Positions 22,600 through 32,046 of a stretch of DNA of 64,000 bases are shown here, one piece after another (position 1 is the first letter of the stretch; every line of letters starts with the position of its first letter). The DNA comes from Dyella amyloliquefaciens. GTDB lineage: Bacteria; Pseudomonadota; Gammaproteobacteria; Xanthomonadales; Rhodanobacteraceae. Made by a program: the position numbers and the translations under genes. The notes under the pieces are model-generated. The model was not told the origin of the DNA. It searched no databases and saw only the letters and a program-made list of their open reading frames with translations. The stretch lies in NCBI RefSeq assembly GCF_004296575.1, contig NZ_SAYT01000004.1:248001-312000 (forward strand). The letters run 5' to 3'.

Positions 22600-25359
22600 C
22601 TAGTGCGCCTCATCCCAATTGGCACCGACCCCAGCCTCCACCAACAGCGGCACCGACAACGCCGCCGCCCCGGACATGCGTTCGATCACGCCTGCCCGAA
22701 CCTCCTCCACCGCATCCTTGCGCACCTCGAACACCAGTTCGTCGTGCACCTGCATCAGCATGTGGGCATCGTCGTTGCGCCGGCCCAGCCAGTCATGCAC
22801 CGAGATCATTGCGCGCTTGATGATGTCGGCCGCGGTGCCCTGCATCGGAGCGTTCACTGCAGCGCGTTCGGCGCCGGCACGCAGGGCCTGGTTGCGGGAG
22901 GTGAGGTTCTCCAGGTACAGGCGGCGACCGAACAGGGTTTCCACGTAGCCGTCGCGATGCGCCTGCTGGCGGGTGGCGTCCATGAAGGCGTGCACGCCTG
23001 GATAGCGGGCGAAGTAGCGCGCCATGTAGTCGCTGGCCTCGCCGCGGTCCACGCCCAGCTGGCGGGCCAGACCGAATGCACTCATGCCGTACATCAAGCC
23101 GAAGTTGATCGCCTTGGCGGCGCGGCGCTGGTTGGACGTCACTTCCTCGGGCGTGAGGCCGAACACCTCGGCCGCCGTGGCGCGGTGCACGTCGCCGCCT
23201 TCGTGGAAGGCCTTGAGCAGGCCTTCGTCGCCCGACAGGTGGGCCATGATGCGCAGCTCGATCTGCGAATAGTCGGCCGCCAGCACCACCCAGCCTTCCG
23301 GTGCCACGAAGGCCTGGCGGATGCGCCGGCCTTCCTCGGTGCGCACCGGGATGTTCTGCAGGTTGGGATCTGACGAAGACACGCGCCCGGTCGCCACCGC
23401 GCCCTGGTGGTAGCTGGTGTGCACGCGCCCGGTGCGCGGGTTGACCATCTCGGCCAGCTTGTCGGTGTAGGTGGAACGCAGCTTGGCCAGGCCGCGGTAA
23501 TCCAGGATCAGGCGCGGCAGCGGATGGTCGTCGGCGATCGCTTCCAGCGCTTCCTCATTGGTGGACGGCTGGCCGGTGGGCGTCTTCAGCTTGGCGGGCA
23601 GGCCGAGCTCGTCGAACAGGATGGCCTGCAGCTGCTTGGGCGAATCCAGGTTGAATTCGCGACCTGCGCCCTTCCACGCGGTTTGCTGCAGCTCCAGCAT
23701 GCGCTTGCCCAGCTGCTGGCTCTGCTTGCGCAGCTCGCTCACGTCGATCAGCACGCCGCGCTGTTCCATTGCGGCGAGCACGGGCACCAGCGGGATCTCG
23801 ATGTGTTCGTAGACCGAGCGCAGCGAGGGTTCGCTTTCCAGCTTGGGCCATAGCGCGTGGTGCAGGCGCAGCGTCACGTCCGCGTCTTCGGCGGCGTAGC
23901 GGCAGGCGGTATCGATATCGACCTGCGAGAACGGAATCTGTTTGGCGCCCTTGCCGGCCACCTGCTCGTACTTGATGGTCTCGTAGCCGAGATATTTCTG
24001 GGCCAGCGAATCCATGTCGTGGCGCGTGGCGGTGGCGTTCCACACGTAGGACTCCAGCATGGAGTCGTGCTTGAGCCCCTGCACCACGATGCCGTAGTGC
24101 GACAGGATGTTGATGTCGTACTTGGCGTGCTGGCCCAGCTTCGGGCGCTCGGCGTCTTCGAAGAACGGCTTCAGTGCGGCGAGCACGTGGTCGCGCGGCA
24201 GCTGCGCCGGGGCGCCGGGGTAGTCGTGGGTCAGCGGCACGTAGCAGGCATGTCCCGGTTCCACCGAGAGGCTGAGGCCGACGATGTCGGCCTGCATCGA
24301 ATCGATCGAGGTGGTCTCGGTGTCGAACGCGATCAGCGGCGCGCTGGCGATCTTCGCCAGCCAGCCGTCGAGTTGTGCCTGGGTGGTGACGAGTTCGTAC
24401 TGGCCCTGCATGTTCAACGCGGGGGTATCGGCTTCCCGCTCCAGCACGACCGGAGCGCTTGCTCCGGCGGGAGGTGAGGCAGGAGCCGTCGCCGCGCTTC
24501 CGGTAGCGCCTGCAGCTTCGGCATCAAGTTCCTTCAGCGCGGCCTTGAACTCGTAGCGCGTGAACAACTCGCGCAGCTGTTCGATGTGCCGGTCGCGCGG
24601 CTTGAGCTCGGTGACCGGCAGGTCCAGCGGCACGTCGAGCTTGATCGTCACCAGGTCGCGCGACAACGGCAGCTGCGGCAAGGCAGCGCGCAGGCTCTCG
24701 CCGATCTTGCCGCCGATCTTGTCGGCATTCGCGATCAGGTTGTCGAGGTTGCCGTACTCGGCCAGCCACTTTGCCGCCGTCTTGGGACCGCACTTGGGCA
24801 CGCCGGGCACGTTGTCGACGGTGTCGCCGGTCAGCGTGAGGAAGTCGATGAACTGCGACGGCTCCACCCCGAACTTCTCCACCACGCCGGCGGTGTCGGT
24901 GGTGGTGTTGGTCATGGTGTTGACCAGCTGGATGCCCGGGCGCACCAGCTGAGCAAGGTCCTTGTCCGAGGTGGAGATCTCCACTTCGATACCCTTCGCA
25001 TGCGCCTCCTCGGCCAGGGTGCCGATCACATCGTCCGCTTCCACACCATCGACGCGCAGGATGGGGAAGCCCAGCGCACCCACGATGGCGAGCATCGGCT
25101 GCACCTGTGCACGCAAGTCATCCGGCATCGGCGGACGGTTGGCCTTGTACAGTTCATACATCGCGTTGCGGAAGGTGGGGCCGGGTGCATCGCTCACGAA
25201 GGCCACGTAATCGGGCTTGGCCTTGAGCGTGGCCCGCAGCATGTTGACGATGCCGAACAGGGCTCCCGTCGGCTCGCCTTGCGAATTGCTCAGCGGGGGC
25301 AGCGCGTGGAACGCACGGTAGAGATAGGACGAACCGTCGATGAGGATGAGCTTGGGCAT
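22600..25359 (-). CDS. polA: DNA polymerase I
   Basis: A 919-residue family A polymerase for Okazaki fragment processing and repair synthesis. The N-terminal 5'-nuclease domain starts MPKLILIDGSSYLYRAFHALP; the 3'-5' exonuclease domain keeps its acidic motifs (FDTETTS near residue 345, KYDINILSHYG); the polymerase domain carries motif A DYSQIELRIMAHLSGDE, the O-helix RRAAKAINFGLMYG and motif C QVHDELVFEV. Length is normal for the family (about 930). An Ala/Pro-rich linker near residues 290-305 separates nuclease and proofreading domains. It diverges from a DUF2782 gene across 216 bp. Downstream on the same strand come repeats and then the sRNA candidate. Confidence 0.98.
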   Translation of the reverse strand: MPKLILIDGSSYLYRAFHALPPLSNSQGEPTGALFGIVNMLRATLKAKPDYVAFVSDAPGPTFRNAMYELYKANRPPMPDDLRAQVQPMLAIVGALGFPILRVDGVEADDVIGTLAEEAHAKGIEVEISTSDKDLAQLVRPGIQLVNTMTNTTTDTAGVVEKFGVEPSQFIDFLTLTGDTVDNVPGVPKCGPKTAAKWLAEYGNLDNLIANADKIGGKIGESLRAALPQLPLSRDLVTIKLDVPLDLPVTELKPRDRHIEQLRELFTRYEFKAALKELDAEAAGATGSAATAPASPPAGASAPVVLEREADTPALNMQGQYELVTTQAQLDGWLAKIASAPLIAFDTETTSIDSMQADIVGLSLSVEPGHACYVPLTHDYPGAPAQLPRDHVLAALKPFFEDAERPKLGQHAKYDINILSHYGIVVQGLKHDSMLESYVWNATATRHDMDSLAQKYLGYETIKYEQVAGKGAKQIPFSQVDIDTACRYAAEDADVTLRLHHALWPKLESEPSLRSVYEHIEIPLVPVLAAMEQRGVLIDVSELRKQSQQLGKRMLELQQTAWKGAGREFNLDSPKQLQAILFDELGLPAKLKTPTGQPSTNEEALEAIADDHPLPRLILDYRGLAKLRSTYTDKLAEMVNPRTGRVHTSYHQGAVATGRVSSSDPNLQNIPVRTEEGRRIRQAFVAPEGWVVLAADYSQIELRIMAHLSGDEGLLKAFHEGGDVHRATAAEVFGLTPEEVTSNQRRAAKAINFGLMYGMSAFGLARQLGVDRGEASDYMARYFARYPGVHAFMDATRQQAHRDGYVETLFGRRLYLENLTSRNQALRAGAERAAVNAPMQGTAADIIKRAMISVHDWLGRRNDDAHMLMQVHDELVFEVRKDAVEEVRAGVIERMSGAAALSVPLLVEAGVGANWDEAH

Positions 25360-25541
25360 GGGGGGATTGTCGCACGTGGTGGCGAGCGCCGTTTCCGGCT
25401 GAAATGCACGGGCGGCGACTTCCTGGAAACCTCGTGACCGGAGCCGTTGTCGATGTATTCAAGTCGCCTGCTTTCCACGCCTGCCTGGAGGCGCAGGTTT
25501 GTATCGCAGGATGTTGATTCACGAGCCGCATCGGCGGGCGC

Positions 25542-25550
25542 TGCTATGCT
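25542..25550 (+). promoter_or_regulatory. Extended -10 promoter of the DUF2782 gene
   Basis: TGCTATGCT has the TGn extension and a TATGCT box; no good -35 stands at the right distance. Transcription would start near 25557, leaving a leader of about 20 nt with AAGGAGG (25562-25568) seven bases before the ATG. Confidence 0.5.
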
Positions 25551-25575
25551 CCACAACCTACAAGGAGGCCGTCAT

Positions 25576-26070
25576 ATGAAATCTGTCACATGGCTTGTTG
25601 TGCTTGGTATGGCGGTCGCATCGAGTGCGCTGGCCCAGTCGGCCAGCCAGTTTCCGCCGGCGCCGCCGCCGCCGGGCATGAATGATCCCGGTGTGAAGGC
25701 TGTGGCACCGCCCGCACCCGAGCCGGCATCGAAGGCATCCACCCCGGCGACCTCCGCCGATACGGCGGCCACGCTCAGCCAGCCGGCCACTGCGTCGCAG
25801 CAGTCTCAGCCGCGTGACGCGCGCGGTGACGCGCCGCCTCAGGTCACCGTGCATACCGAAGGCGACCAGACCGTGCAGGAATATCGCCGCAGCGGCCAGC
25901 TCTACATGGTCGTGGTGACATCCCGCGCCGGTATCACGCAGACCTACATGGTCGACCAGAAGGGTGCGTGGACCAACCAGACCGGCGAGCCGGTGAAGCC
26001 GGTGATGTACAAGGTCATGGAGTGGGGCAAGAGCAAGTCTGCCGAAGACCAGGACAACGGCGGCAAGTAA
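25576..26070 (+). CDS. DUF2782 family exported protein
   Basis: A 164-residue protein whose ATG at 25576 has a near-perfect ribosome-binding site (AAGGAGG, 7-base spacing); a frame open from 25447 lacks one. A signal peptide ends near residue 20 (SSALAQ). Then comes a Pro/Ala/Ser/Thr-rich region to about residue 90, and a compact C-terminal domain with VTVHTEGDQTVQEYRRSGQLYMVVV and the tail YKVMEWGKSK, which matches DUF2782. The family is periplasmic or lipoprotein-like and of unknown role, and is found next to polA in several gammaproteobacteria, as here. A single-domain transporter gene follows 35 bp downstream and could be cotranscribed. Confidence 0.8.
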   Translation: MKSVTWLVVLGMAVASSALAQSASQFPPAPPPPGMNDPGVKAVAPPAPEPASKASTPATSADTAATLSQPATASQQSQPRDARGDAPPQVTVHTEGDQTVQEYRRSGQLYMVVVTSRAGITQTYMVDQKGAWTNQTGEPVKPVMYKVMEWGKSKSAEDQDNGGK

Positions 26071-26105
26071 GGCACGCCGTTGAGCCTGCTTGCCGGAGCG
26101 CCTGC

Positions 26106-26537
26106 ATGAACCCGCGCGAGAGCTGGTTGCTCTTCGCGCTGGGTTCGGCGTTCTTCGCGGCGCTCACCGCACTGTTCGGCAAGCTGGGCGTGGCGGGCAT
26201 CAATTCCAACCTCGCCACTTTTATCCGCACCATCGTGATCCTGCTGGTGACGGCTGGCATCCTCAGCCTGCGCAACGAATGGGCGAAACCCACCGGCTTG
26301 CCCACCAGCAGCTGGGTATTCCTGGTGCTCTCGGGCGTCGCCACCGGCTTGTCGTGGCTTTGCTATTACCGCGCGCTGCAACTGGGGCCGGTGAGCAAGG
26401 TGGCGCCGATCGACAAGCTGAGCGTGGCCATCGCCATCCTGCTCGGCGTGTTGCTGCTGGGCGAATCGCTGAGCTGGCCGCTGGTGATCGGCGGGGGCCT
26501 CATCGTCGCCGGTGCGATCGTCATCGCGGTCTTTTGA
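26106..26537 (+). CDS. Half-size EamA-type transporter
   Basis: A 143-residue membrane protein with five hydrophobic segments (about residues 6-28, 35-55, 67-88, 98-116 and 120-141) that make a single EamA domain; full EamA carriers have two. The conserved loop GLSWLCYYRALQLGPVSKVAPIDK is split here for quoting but sits at about residues 79-103 and is typical of the short EamA group. A half-size carrier must work as a dimer, like SMR proteins. GGAG precedes the ATG by eight bases. Substrate unknown. Its end is 12 bp from the stop of the convergent GST gene, with no terminator visible in the gap. Confidence 0.82.
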   Translation: MNPRESWLLFALGSAFFAALTALFGKLGVAGINSNLATFIRTIVILLVTAGILSLRNEWAKPTGLPTSSWVFLVLSGVATGLSWLCYYRALQLGPVSKVAPIDKLSVAIAILLGVLLLGESLSWPLVIGGGLIVAGAIVIAVF

Positions 26538-26549
26538 TCAGCCCGCGCG

Positions 26550-27260
26550 TCACAGCTCGTCCAGTTCGGGATAGTGGCGGAAGATGCCGTCCTCATTGAA
26601 CGCCAATCGCCGAGGTGACGCGAGATAAGCCGCGATGCGCGGTCGCTCGGCCACGCGCTCGCTTAGCGCACGCAGCCTCTTGGTTCGCCTGCGCAGTCCC
26701 TTCATGGTGTGCGGAAACGCGTATTCCAGGCCGGCCATCAGCTGGAATAGCGACAGGTCCACGTACGAGTGGCGCCGGCCGAGTGCATGGCGCCCATCGT
26801 TGCGTTGGAGGATCTGCTCGAAATAGCCGAGGTATTTCGGAATGCGCTCCTCGCGGAACGACGCCGCGCGCTTGCGGGCCTCCGGGCGCTGTTCTTCGTA
26901 GTACTGCTCGACCGCGATCGGATGATGCGTGTCGTGCGCTTCGGCCACGATGTCGGTGATGGTGAGTTGCAGCTGCAAGGCATAGGTCTGGCTGGCGGCG
27001 GAAGCGGGCACGAGCGCATGGCGGGGGCCGAGGAAGGCAAGGATGTTTGCCGTCTGCGCGATCACCTGGCGACCGGCGCGCAGGAAAGGCGGAGCGAATG
27101 GCTGTGCGCCAGGTTGCTGGCCGCGCAGGAAAGGCATGATGGCCTGATCGCCTTTCACCCGCGCGACATCGGCGTAAGCCGCGCCCGCGTCTTCCAATGC
27201 CAGGCGCACGAATTCGCCGCGGCCCTGGATGCCGGTCCAGTAATAGAGCTCGTATCGCAT
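26550..27260 (-). CDS. Glutathione S-transferase family protein
   Basis: A 236-residue protein, started at the ATG ending at 27260 where the GST thioredoxin-like domain begins (MRYELYYWTGIQGRGEFVRL); frames reaching further upstream run into a REP copy. The N-terminal domain has the cis-Pro region QPFAPPFL and the ETAN-like QTANILAFLG motif where glutathione's gamma-glutamyl group normally binds. The C-terminal helical domain contains VDLSLFQLMAGLEYAFP, the alpha-helix N-capping region. Tyr6 or Tyr7 near the N-terminus may activate glutathione, as in alpha/mu/sigma-type enzymes. Substrate unknown. It stands alone between a convergent transporter and REP copies. Confidence 0.85.
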   Translation of the reverse strand: MRYELYYWTGIQGRGEFVRLALEDAGAAYADVARVKGDQAIMPFLRGQQPGAQPFAPPFLRAGRQVIAQTANILAFLGPRHALVPASAASQTYALQLQLTITDIVAEAHDTHHPIAVEQYYEEQRPEARKRAASFREERIPKYLGYFEQILQRNDGRHALGRRHSYVDLSLFQLMAGLEYAFPHTMKGLRRRTKRLRALSERVAERPRIAAYLASPRRLAFNEDGIFRHYPELDEL

Positions 27261-27362
27261 GGGCCCCACCTCGCAAAAGCAAGAGGCTAAGCGGGGTGCG
27301 TTCAACGCCGTGTATAGAAAGGCGCGGTTCGGTGGTGATCGTTCGCGCCAGCATCGCTTCTT

Positions 27363-27509
27363 GTGAGAGCGCACCCTGTGCGCGACAACCCCAGGCATGC
27401 GCATGTGGTGCGAGGTTACAGTCGCGCACAGGGTGCGCTCCCACAAAAACGCCTCTGCATCTGCCAATGCCGCTTCACTTCGGTTGTAGGAGCGCACCCA
27501 GTGCGCGAC
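27363..27509. repeat. Three REP copies
   Basis: A forward type A variant (27363-27386, GTGAGAG at its start), a reverse type A copy (27421-27444) and a forward type B copy (27486-27509). They occupy the gap between the GST start and the LysR stop; nothing else is visible in 27261-27541. Confidence 0.88.
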
Positions 27510-27541
27510 CGCAGCGCGACATCACTCCAGGTCTGGGAAAG

Positions 27542-28423
27542 CTACTGCCGACCAGCCAACCCCCTGAGCTCCTCCCAAACCAGCGCCGCCAGCGGCGACA
27601 GCGACCGCTGCCTGCGCTTGAGCAGCACCACGTCACGATGCTCCTGCGGTGTCAGCGGTCGCGTCACCAGTGTCGCGGGCGGGGGCGACAAGGCCGGGCT
27701 CACGCTGATCCCCAGTCCCGCCTCCACCATGCGGAAGGCCGTATGCGTGTGGCCTGTCTGCTGCACCACGGTGGGCTCGATACCCCGGCGCGCGAACACC
27801 TGATCGATCAGTCGCCGGCTGCCCGAGGAGTAGTCCAGCAGGATCAGTGGCTGTCCCTGCAGCTTGCGCCATGGCACGCGCTGCAGCGCGGCCAGCGGAT
27901 GGTCGGGACGGCATACCAGCACGAATGGATCGCGCAGGATCAGCTCGCTGTCGAACTCACCGGTATCCGGCGGCTCGATGGCCACGCCGAAATCCACCTC
28001 GCCGCCACGCACACTGTCCAGCACCATGGTCTGAGCCTGGTCGTGCAGCTGGATGGCCAGTTCGGGGTAGCGCTGCGTGCATGCAGCGATGCACTGCGGC
28101 ATCAGGCTGGCCGAAAGCGTGGGGACCGAAGCGACGTGTACCTTGCCGCGGCGGCGTTCGCTTTCGGAATGCACGAAGGCAAGCACGCCTTCGAGCTCGT
28201 CCAGCACGCGGCCGATGGCGCTCTCCAGGTAGCGTCCGGCCTCGGTGGGTACGACCTCGCGCGTGTTGCGGTCGAACAGCTTCAGGCCCAGCTCGCCTTC
28301 CAGTTCGGCAATGTGCCGGCTGACCGCGGGCTGGCTCAGGTGAAGGCTCTCGGCCGCGCGCCGGAAATGCTGCTGCTGGGCCACGGCGAGAAAGACGCGA
28401 AGCTGACGCAGGCTGATATTCAT
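27542..28423 (-). CDS. LysR-family transcriptional regulator
   Basis: A 293-residue regulator. The ATG ending at 28423 opens the usual LysR N-terminus (MNISLRQLRVFLAVAQQQHF); the helix-turn-helix is RAAESLHLSQPAVSRHIAEL at about residues 21-40. The effector domain from about residue 90 has GKVHVASVPTLSASLMP and the typical AGLGISVSPAL segment. It diverges from the carrier gene at 28518 with 94 bp between the starts, the standard arrangement for a LysR protein controlling its neighbour. The gap is A+T-rich for this genome (ATCATATCAATGG, ATAATACGATTTG), consistent with a shared operator-promoter. Effector unknown. Confidence 0.9.
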   Translation of the reverse strand: MNISLRQLRVFLAVAQQQHFRRAAESLHLSQPAVSRHIAELEGELGLKLFDRNTREVVPTEAGRYLESAIGRVLDELEGVLAFVHSESERRRGKVHVASVPTLSASLMPQCIAACTQRYPELAIQLHDQAQTMVLDSVRGGEVDFGVAIEPPDTGEFDSELILRDPFVLVCRPDHPLAALQRVPWRKLQGQPLILLDYSSGSRRLIDQVFARRGIEPTVVQQTGHTHTAFRMVEAGLGISVSPALSPPPATLVTRPLTPQEHRDVVLLKRRQRSLSPLAALVWEELRGLAGRQ

Positions 28424-28517
28424 AAACAAATCATATCAATGGATCAGATAATACGATTTGAATAATCAATGGCGCGGGGTTCCAATACCTTCCTGCCTCG
28501 CCCGCCCGTTGCCCGCC

Positions 28518-29516
28518 ATGTTCCTGCGCCGCTTCCTCCCCGATCGTTTCACCTGCGCCCTGGTCGTTACGGTGGCGCTCGCCAGCGTGCTGCCGTGCCG
28601 CGGTGCGACCGCAAGCGCGTTCAACGTGCTCACCGACCTGGCCATTGGGCTGTTGTTCTTCCTGCATGGCGCGAAGCTCTCCCGCGAGGCGGTGGTGGCG
28701 GGCATGACCCACTGGCGCCTGCACCTCACCGTGCTGGCCAGCACCTTCGTGCTGTTCCCGCTGCTGGGCGTGGTGCTGCGTCCGCTGCTGTCGCCACTGG
28801 TGACGCCCGATCTGTATCTCGGCGTGCTGTTCCTCTGCACCCTGCCTTCCACGGTGCAGTCGTCGATCGCCTTCACTTCGATGGCGCGCGGCAATATTCC
28901 CGCGGCCATTTGCGCGGCGTCGGCCTCCAGCCTGCTCGGCATCTTCATCACGCCGCTGCTGGTGGGCGTGCTGCTGGAATCGCATGGACAGGGCGGCATG
29001 AGCTGGGATGCCGTGGGCGCCATCGTGCTGCAGCTGCTGGTGCCGTTCGTGGCGGGGCAGGTCGCTCGGCGCTGGATCGGTCGCTGGGTGGAACGCCGTC
29101 GCGCCATGCTCTCCTATGTGGACCAGGGTTCGATCTTGCTGGTGGTCTACACCGCCTTCAGTGCCGCCGTGTTGCAGGGCCTGTGGAAGCAGATGCCGCT
29201 GCCCGTGCTGGGCGGCCTGCTGGTCGTCAACGTCGTGTTGCTGGCGATTGCCCTGCTGGCGACGCGCTATGGTGCGCGAGCGCTGGGCTTCCAGCGCGCC
29301 GATGAGATCACCATCGTGTTCTGCGGCTCGAAGAAGAGCCTCGCCAGCGGCGTGCCGATGGCCAAGGTGTTGTTCGCAGGGCACCCGCTCGGCGCCATCG
29401 TGTTGCCGATCATGCTGTTCCATCAGATCCAGCTGATGACCTGTGCAGTGCTGGCGCGTCGTTATGCGGCGAGGCCGGTGGAGGTCACCCGCAAACTGGT
29501 CGAGACGTCCAGCTGA
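28518..29516 (+). CDS. Bile acid:sodium symporter family carrier (YfeH-like)
   Basis: A 332-residue membrane protein with about nine or ten hydrophobic segments. I start it at the ATG at 28518 (MFLRRFLPDRFT) rather than the TTG at 28458; the resulting length equals that of E. coli YfeH as I recall it. Signature segments are FLHGAKLSREAVVAG, LFLCTLPSTVQSSIAFTSMA and the GSKKSLASGVPMAKVLF motif of the SBF-like group. These carriers move organic anions with sodium; the true substrate of the YfeH branch is not known. It is divergent from a LysR regulator that probably controls it. A REP pair follows the stop. Confidence 0.88.
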   Translation: MFLRRFLPDRFTCALVVTVALASVLPCRGATASAFNVLTDLAIGLLFFLHGAKLSREAVVAGMTHWRLHLTVLASTFVLFPLLGVVLRPLLSPLVTPDLYLGVLFLCTLPSTVQSSIAFTSMARGNIPAAICAASASSLLGIFITPLLVGVLLESHGQGGMSWDAVGAIVLQLLVPFVAGQVARRWIGRWVERRRAMLSYVDQGSILLVVYTAFSAAVLQGLWKQMPLPVLGGLLVVNVVLLAIALLATRYGARALGFQRADEITIVFCGSKKSLASGVPMAKVLFAGHPLGAIVLPIMLFHQIQLMTCAVLARRYAARPVEVTRKLVETSS

Positions 29517-29531
29517 GCGCGACGCCAGTCG

Positions 29532-29654
29532 GTAGGAGCGCACCCAGTGCGCGATAAGCCGACGAAGCGGTGATGCGGGAGCTAATGATTCTCGCCAAAG
29601 CCCAACGCTCTAGTTGAGTCTCACGTGGCGGTCGCGCACTGGGTGCGCTCCTAC
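29532..29654. repeat. REP pair (inverted, type B)
   Basis: Forward copy 29532-29555 (ending GCGAT) and reverse copy 29631-29654, both type B, with a 75-bp spacer. They lie between the convergent carrier gene and purH. Confidence 0.88.
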
Positions 29655-29670
29655 ACAGGGGCAGCGATAA

Positions 29671-29699
29671 AAAAACGGGGCCCAGAGGCCCCGTTTTTC
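29671..29699 (-). terminator. Terminator of purH (possibly bidirectional)
   Basis: ACGGGGCC pairs with GGCCCCGT over a 4-base loop. On the minus strand it is followed by a T-run (CCGTTTTTTTATC), on the plus strand by TTTTTCG, so it can end both purH and the convergent transcript. Confidence 0.85.
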
Positions 29700-29710
29700 G
29701 TTGCATCCGC

Positions 29711-31321
29711 TCAGTGGCGGAAGTGGCGGATGCCGGTGAACACCATCGCCATGCCGTGCTCGTCCGCGGCGGCGATCACTTCGGCGTCGCGCATCGAACC
29801 GCCGGGCTGGATCACCGCACTGATGCCCGCAGCCGCGGCTGCGTCGATGCCGTCGCGGAACGGGAAGAACGCATCGGAAGCCATCACCGAGCCGCGCACT
29901 TCCAGCTTCTCGTCGGCCGCCTTGATGCCGGCGATCTTGGCGCTGTACACGCGGCTCATCTGGCCCGCGCCGACGCCGATGGTCTGGCGGTTCTTCGTAT
30001 AGACGATGGCGTTGCTCTTGACGTACTTGGCCACCTTCCAGGCGAAGATCAGGTCGTCGATCTCGGCGGGCGTCGGTGCGCGCTTGGTGACGATCTTGAG
30101 GTCTTCCGCCTTCACCATCGCGCGGTCGGCGGTCTGGATCAGCAGGCCCGAACCCACGCGGCGCGAGTCGACGCCCGGGTGTGGCTTGCTCAGGTCGCCA
30201 TCGGCCGGCGGCGGAATCTCCAGTGCACGCACATTGGCCTTCTTGGCGAAGACCTTCAGCGCGTCATCCTCGTAGCCCGGCGCCAGCACCACTTCGACGA
30301 ACTGACGGTCGACGATGGCTTTGGCGGTGGCTGCGTCAACCACGCGGTTGAACGCGATGATGCCGCCGAAGGCCGAGGTCGGGTCGGTCTGGTAGGCGAG
30401 GTCATACGCGCGACCGATGCCGTCGAGGCTCACTGCCACGCCGCACGGGTTGGCGTGCTTGACGATCACGCAGGCCGGCTTGGTGAAGCTGCGTACGCAT
30501 TCCCACGCGGCATCGGAGTCGGCGATGTTGTTGAATGACAGTTCCTTGCCCTGCAGCTGGCGGAACGTGGCCAGCGTGCCCGGCGACGGGTACAGGTCGC
30601 GGTAGAACGCGGCCTGCTGGTGCGGGTTTTCGCCGTAGCGCAGGTCCATCACCTTCACGAAGCGGCCGTTGGCCTGTTCCGGGAAAGCGTCGTGCCCGGC
30701 AATGCCGTCAAGGCTGTCGTTGAGCTTGAGTGCGGAGAGGTAATCGCTGATCGCGCCGTCGTAATTTGATACGCGGTTGAATGCGGCGACGGCCAGCTTG
30801 AAGCGCGTGGCGCGCGAGAGGCCGCCATTGCCCTCGATCTCGGCGAGCGCTTCTTCGTACTGGTCGGGCGAGGTGAGCACGCCGACGTCGTTCCAGTTCT
30901 TCGCCGCCGATCGCAGCATGGCCGGGCCGCCGATGTCGATGTTCTCGATCGCCTGCTCCAGCGTGCAGTCGGGCTTGGCCACGGTCTGCTCGAACGGATA
31001 CAGGTTGAGCACGAGCAGGTCGATCGGTGCGATGCCCAGTTCCGCCATCACCGCGTCGTCGGTGCCGCGACGGCCGAGCAGGCCACCATGCACCTTCGGG
31101 TGCAGCGTTTTCACGCGGCCATCCATGATTTCGGGGAAGCCGGTGAGCTCACTCACGTCCTTGACCGCTATACCGGCCTCGCGCAGCGCCTTGGCGCTGC
31201 CGCCGGTGGAAAGCAGCTCGATACCGGCCTTGCTCAGTCGCTGGCCCAGTTCAAGCAGTCCGGTCTTGTCCGACACGCTGATCAGCGCGCGGCGAATGGG
31301 AGTCACAGCAGAGGCGGACAT
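29711..31321 (-). CDS. purH: Bifunctional AICAR transformylase/IMP cyclohydrolase
   Basis: A 536-residue enzyme for the last two steps of de novo IMP synthesis. The N-terminal MGS-like cyclohydrolase domain has [32 protein letters not shown] and [15 protein letters not shown]; the C-terminal transformylase domain has [12 protein letters not shown], the [14 protein letters not shown] segment and the terminal [13 protein letters not shown]. The ATG ending at 31321 is preceded by GGAAG at five bases; an in-frame ATG 12 bases further upstream is the alternative. fis lies 150 bp upstream on the same strand, the fis-purH order known from Xanthomonas. purD, often next, is absent here; the terminator follows instead. 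Confidence 0.97.
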   Translation of the reverse strand: MSASAVTPIRRALISVSDKTGLLELGQRLSKAGIELLSTGGSAKALREAGIAVKDVSELTGFPEIMDGRVKTLHPKVHGGLLGRRGTDDAVMAELGIAPIDLLVLNLYPFEQTVAKPDCTLEQAIENIDIGGPAMLRSAAKNWNDVGVLTSPDQYEEALAEIEGNGGLSRATRFKLAVAAFNRVSNYDGAISDYLSALKLNDSLDGIAGHDAFPEQANGRFVKVMDLRYGENPHQQAAFYRDLYPSPGTLATFRQLQGKELSFNNIADSDAAWECVRSFTKPACVIVKHANPCGVAVSLDGIGRAYDLAYQTDPTSAFGGIIAFNRVVDAATAKAIVDRQFVEVVLAPGYEDDALKVFAKKANVRALEIPPPADGDLSKPHPGVDSRRVGSGLLIQTADRAMVKAEDLKIVTKRAPTPAEIDDLIFAWKVAKYVKSNAIVYTKNRQTIGVGAGQMSRVYSAKIAGIKAADEKLEVRGSVMASDAFFPFRDGIDAAAAAGISAVIQPGGSMRDAEVIAAADEHGMAMVFTGIRHFRH

Positions 31322-31471
31322 GGCAGCTTCCATAACGGGGAAGCCAGACATTATAGCCGTCTGGAGCCGAACCGTCGGCAAATGGCCGTGTCAGCGGATG
31401 GACGGCCAAACGCCGCGGGCTTCAGGGTGCCCGATCGGATGCTGCCATGGGAGGGGTTGAAGCGGGGTGGG

Positions 31472-31759
31472 TTACAGCAGGCCGTGCGCGGCCAGCTTCT
31501 TGCGCAGCGTGGCGCGATTGATGCCGAGTGCAGCGGCGGCGCGGCTCTGGTTGCCGTCGTGCCAGGCCAGGACTTCGCGCAGCAGTGGGCCTTCGACTTC
31601 GCGAATCACGAGCGCATGCAGGCCCTCGCCGCACTCGGTATCGCCGATGTCGGCGAGATAGCGGCGTACGGTGCGGGTGACGCATTCGCTCAACGCGCTC
31701 TGCGACGAATGCTCTTTGGGAGATTCGTTGGCAGGCAGTCTTACGGCATTCACTGACAT
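31472..31759 (-). CDS. fis: DNA-binding protein Fis
   Basis: A 95-residue nucleoid protein (E. coli Fis has 98). The C-terminal helix-turn-helix is NQSRAAAALGINRATLRKKL at about residues 70-89, and the preceding helix LHALVIREVEGPLLREVLAW is the dimerisation helix. The N-terminal 25 residues are poorly conserved, as usual. Fis bends DNA and activates stable RNA promoters during fast growth. Unlike in enterobacteria no dusB precedes it; instead a DUF3426 gene and prmA lie upstream on the same strand. The 287-bp gap upstream (31760-32046) should hold its promoter, but I see no convincing -35/-10 pair there. Confidence 0.93.
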   Translation of the reverse strand: MSVNAVRLPANESPKEHSSQSALSECVTRTVRRYLADIGDTECGEGLHALVIREVEGPLLREVLAWHDGNQSRAAAALGINRATLRKKLAAHGLL

Positions 31760-32046
31760 TTCCCCTCACGCTCTGACACAACGGCTACATTGGCCGTTGC
31801 AGTGGTTATGGCAATACCGCGGGCGGCGGCTCGCATGGATCGCCGGGTGCAGCAGTAAGGACGAAGGGGCGAGTGTACCCGCGAAGGCGGACAATTTTAA
31901 GTCCCTATTCGTCGGATAGATGTTCCCGTACGACCGGTCCGGAAATGTCCTGTGGACAAAATTCGGATCCAATGGCACGGACCGTGCCTGAACGACTTGC
32001 CGCCTGCTGACGGAAGCGCAAGCGGGCGTCCCGCGCAAATGGACGG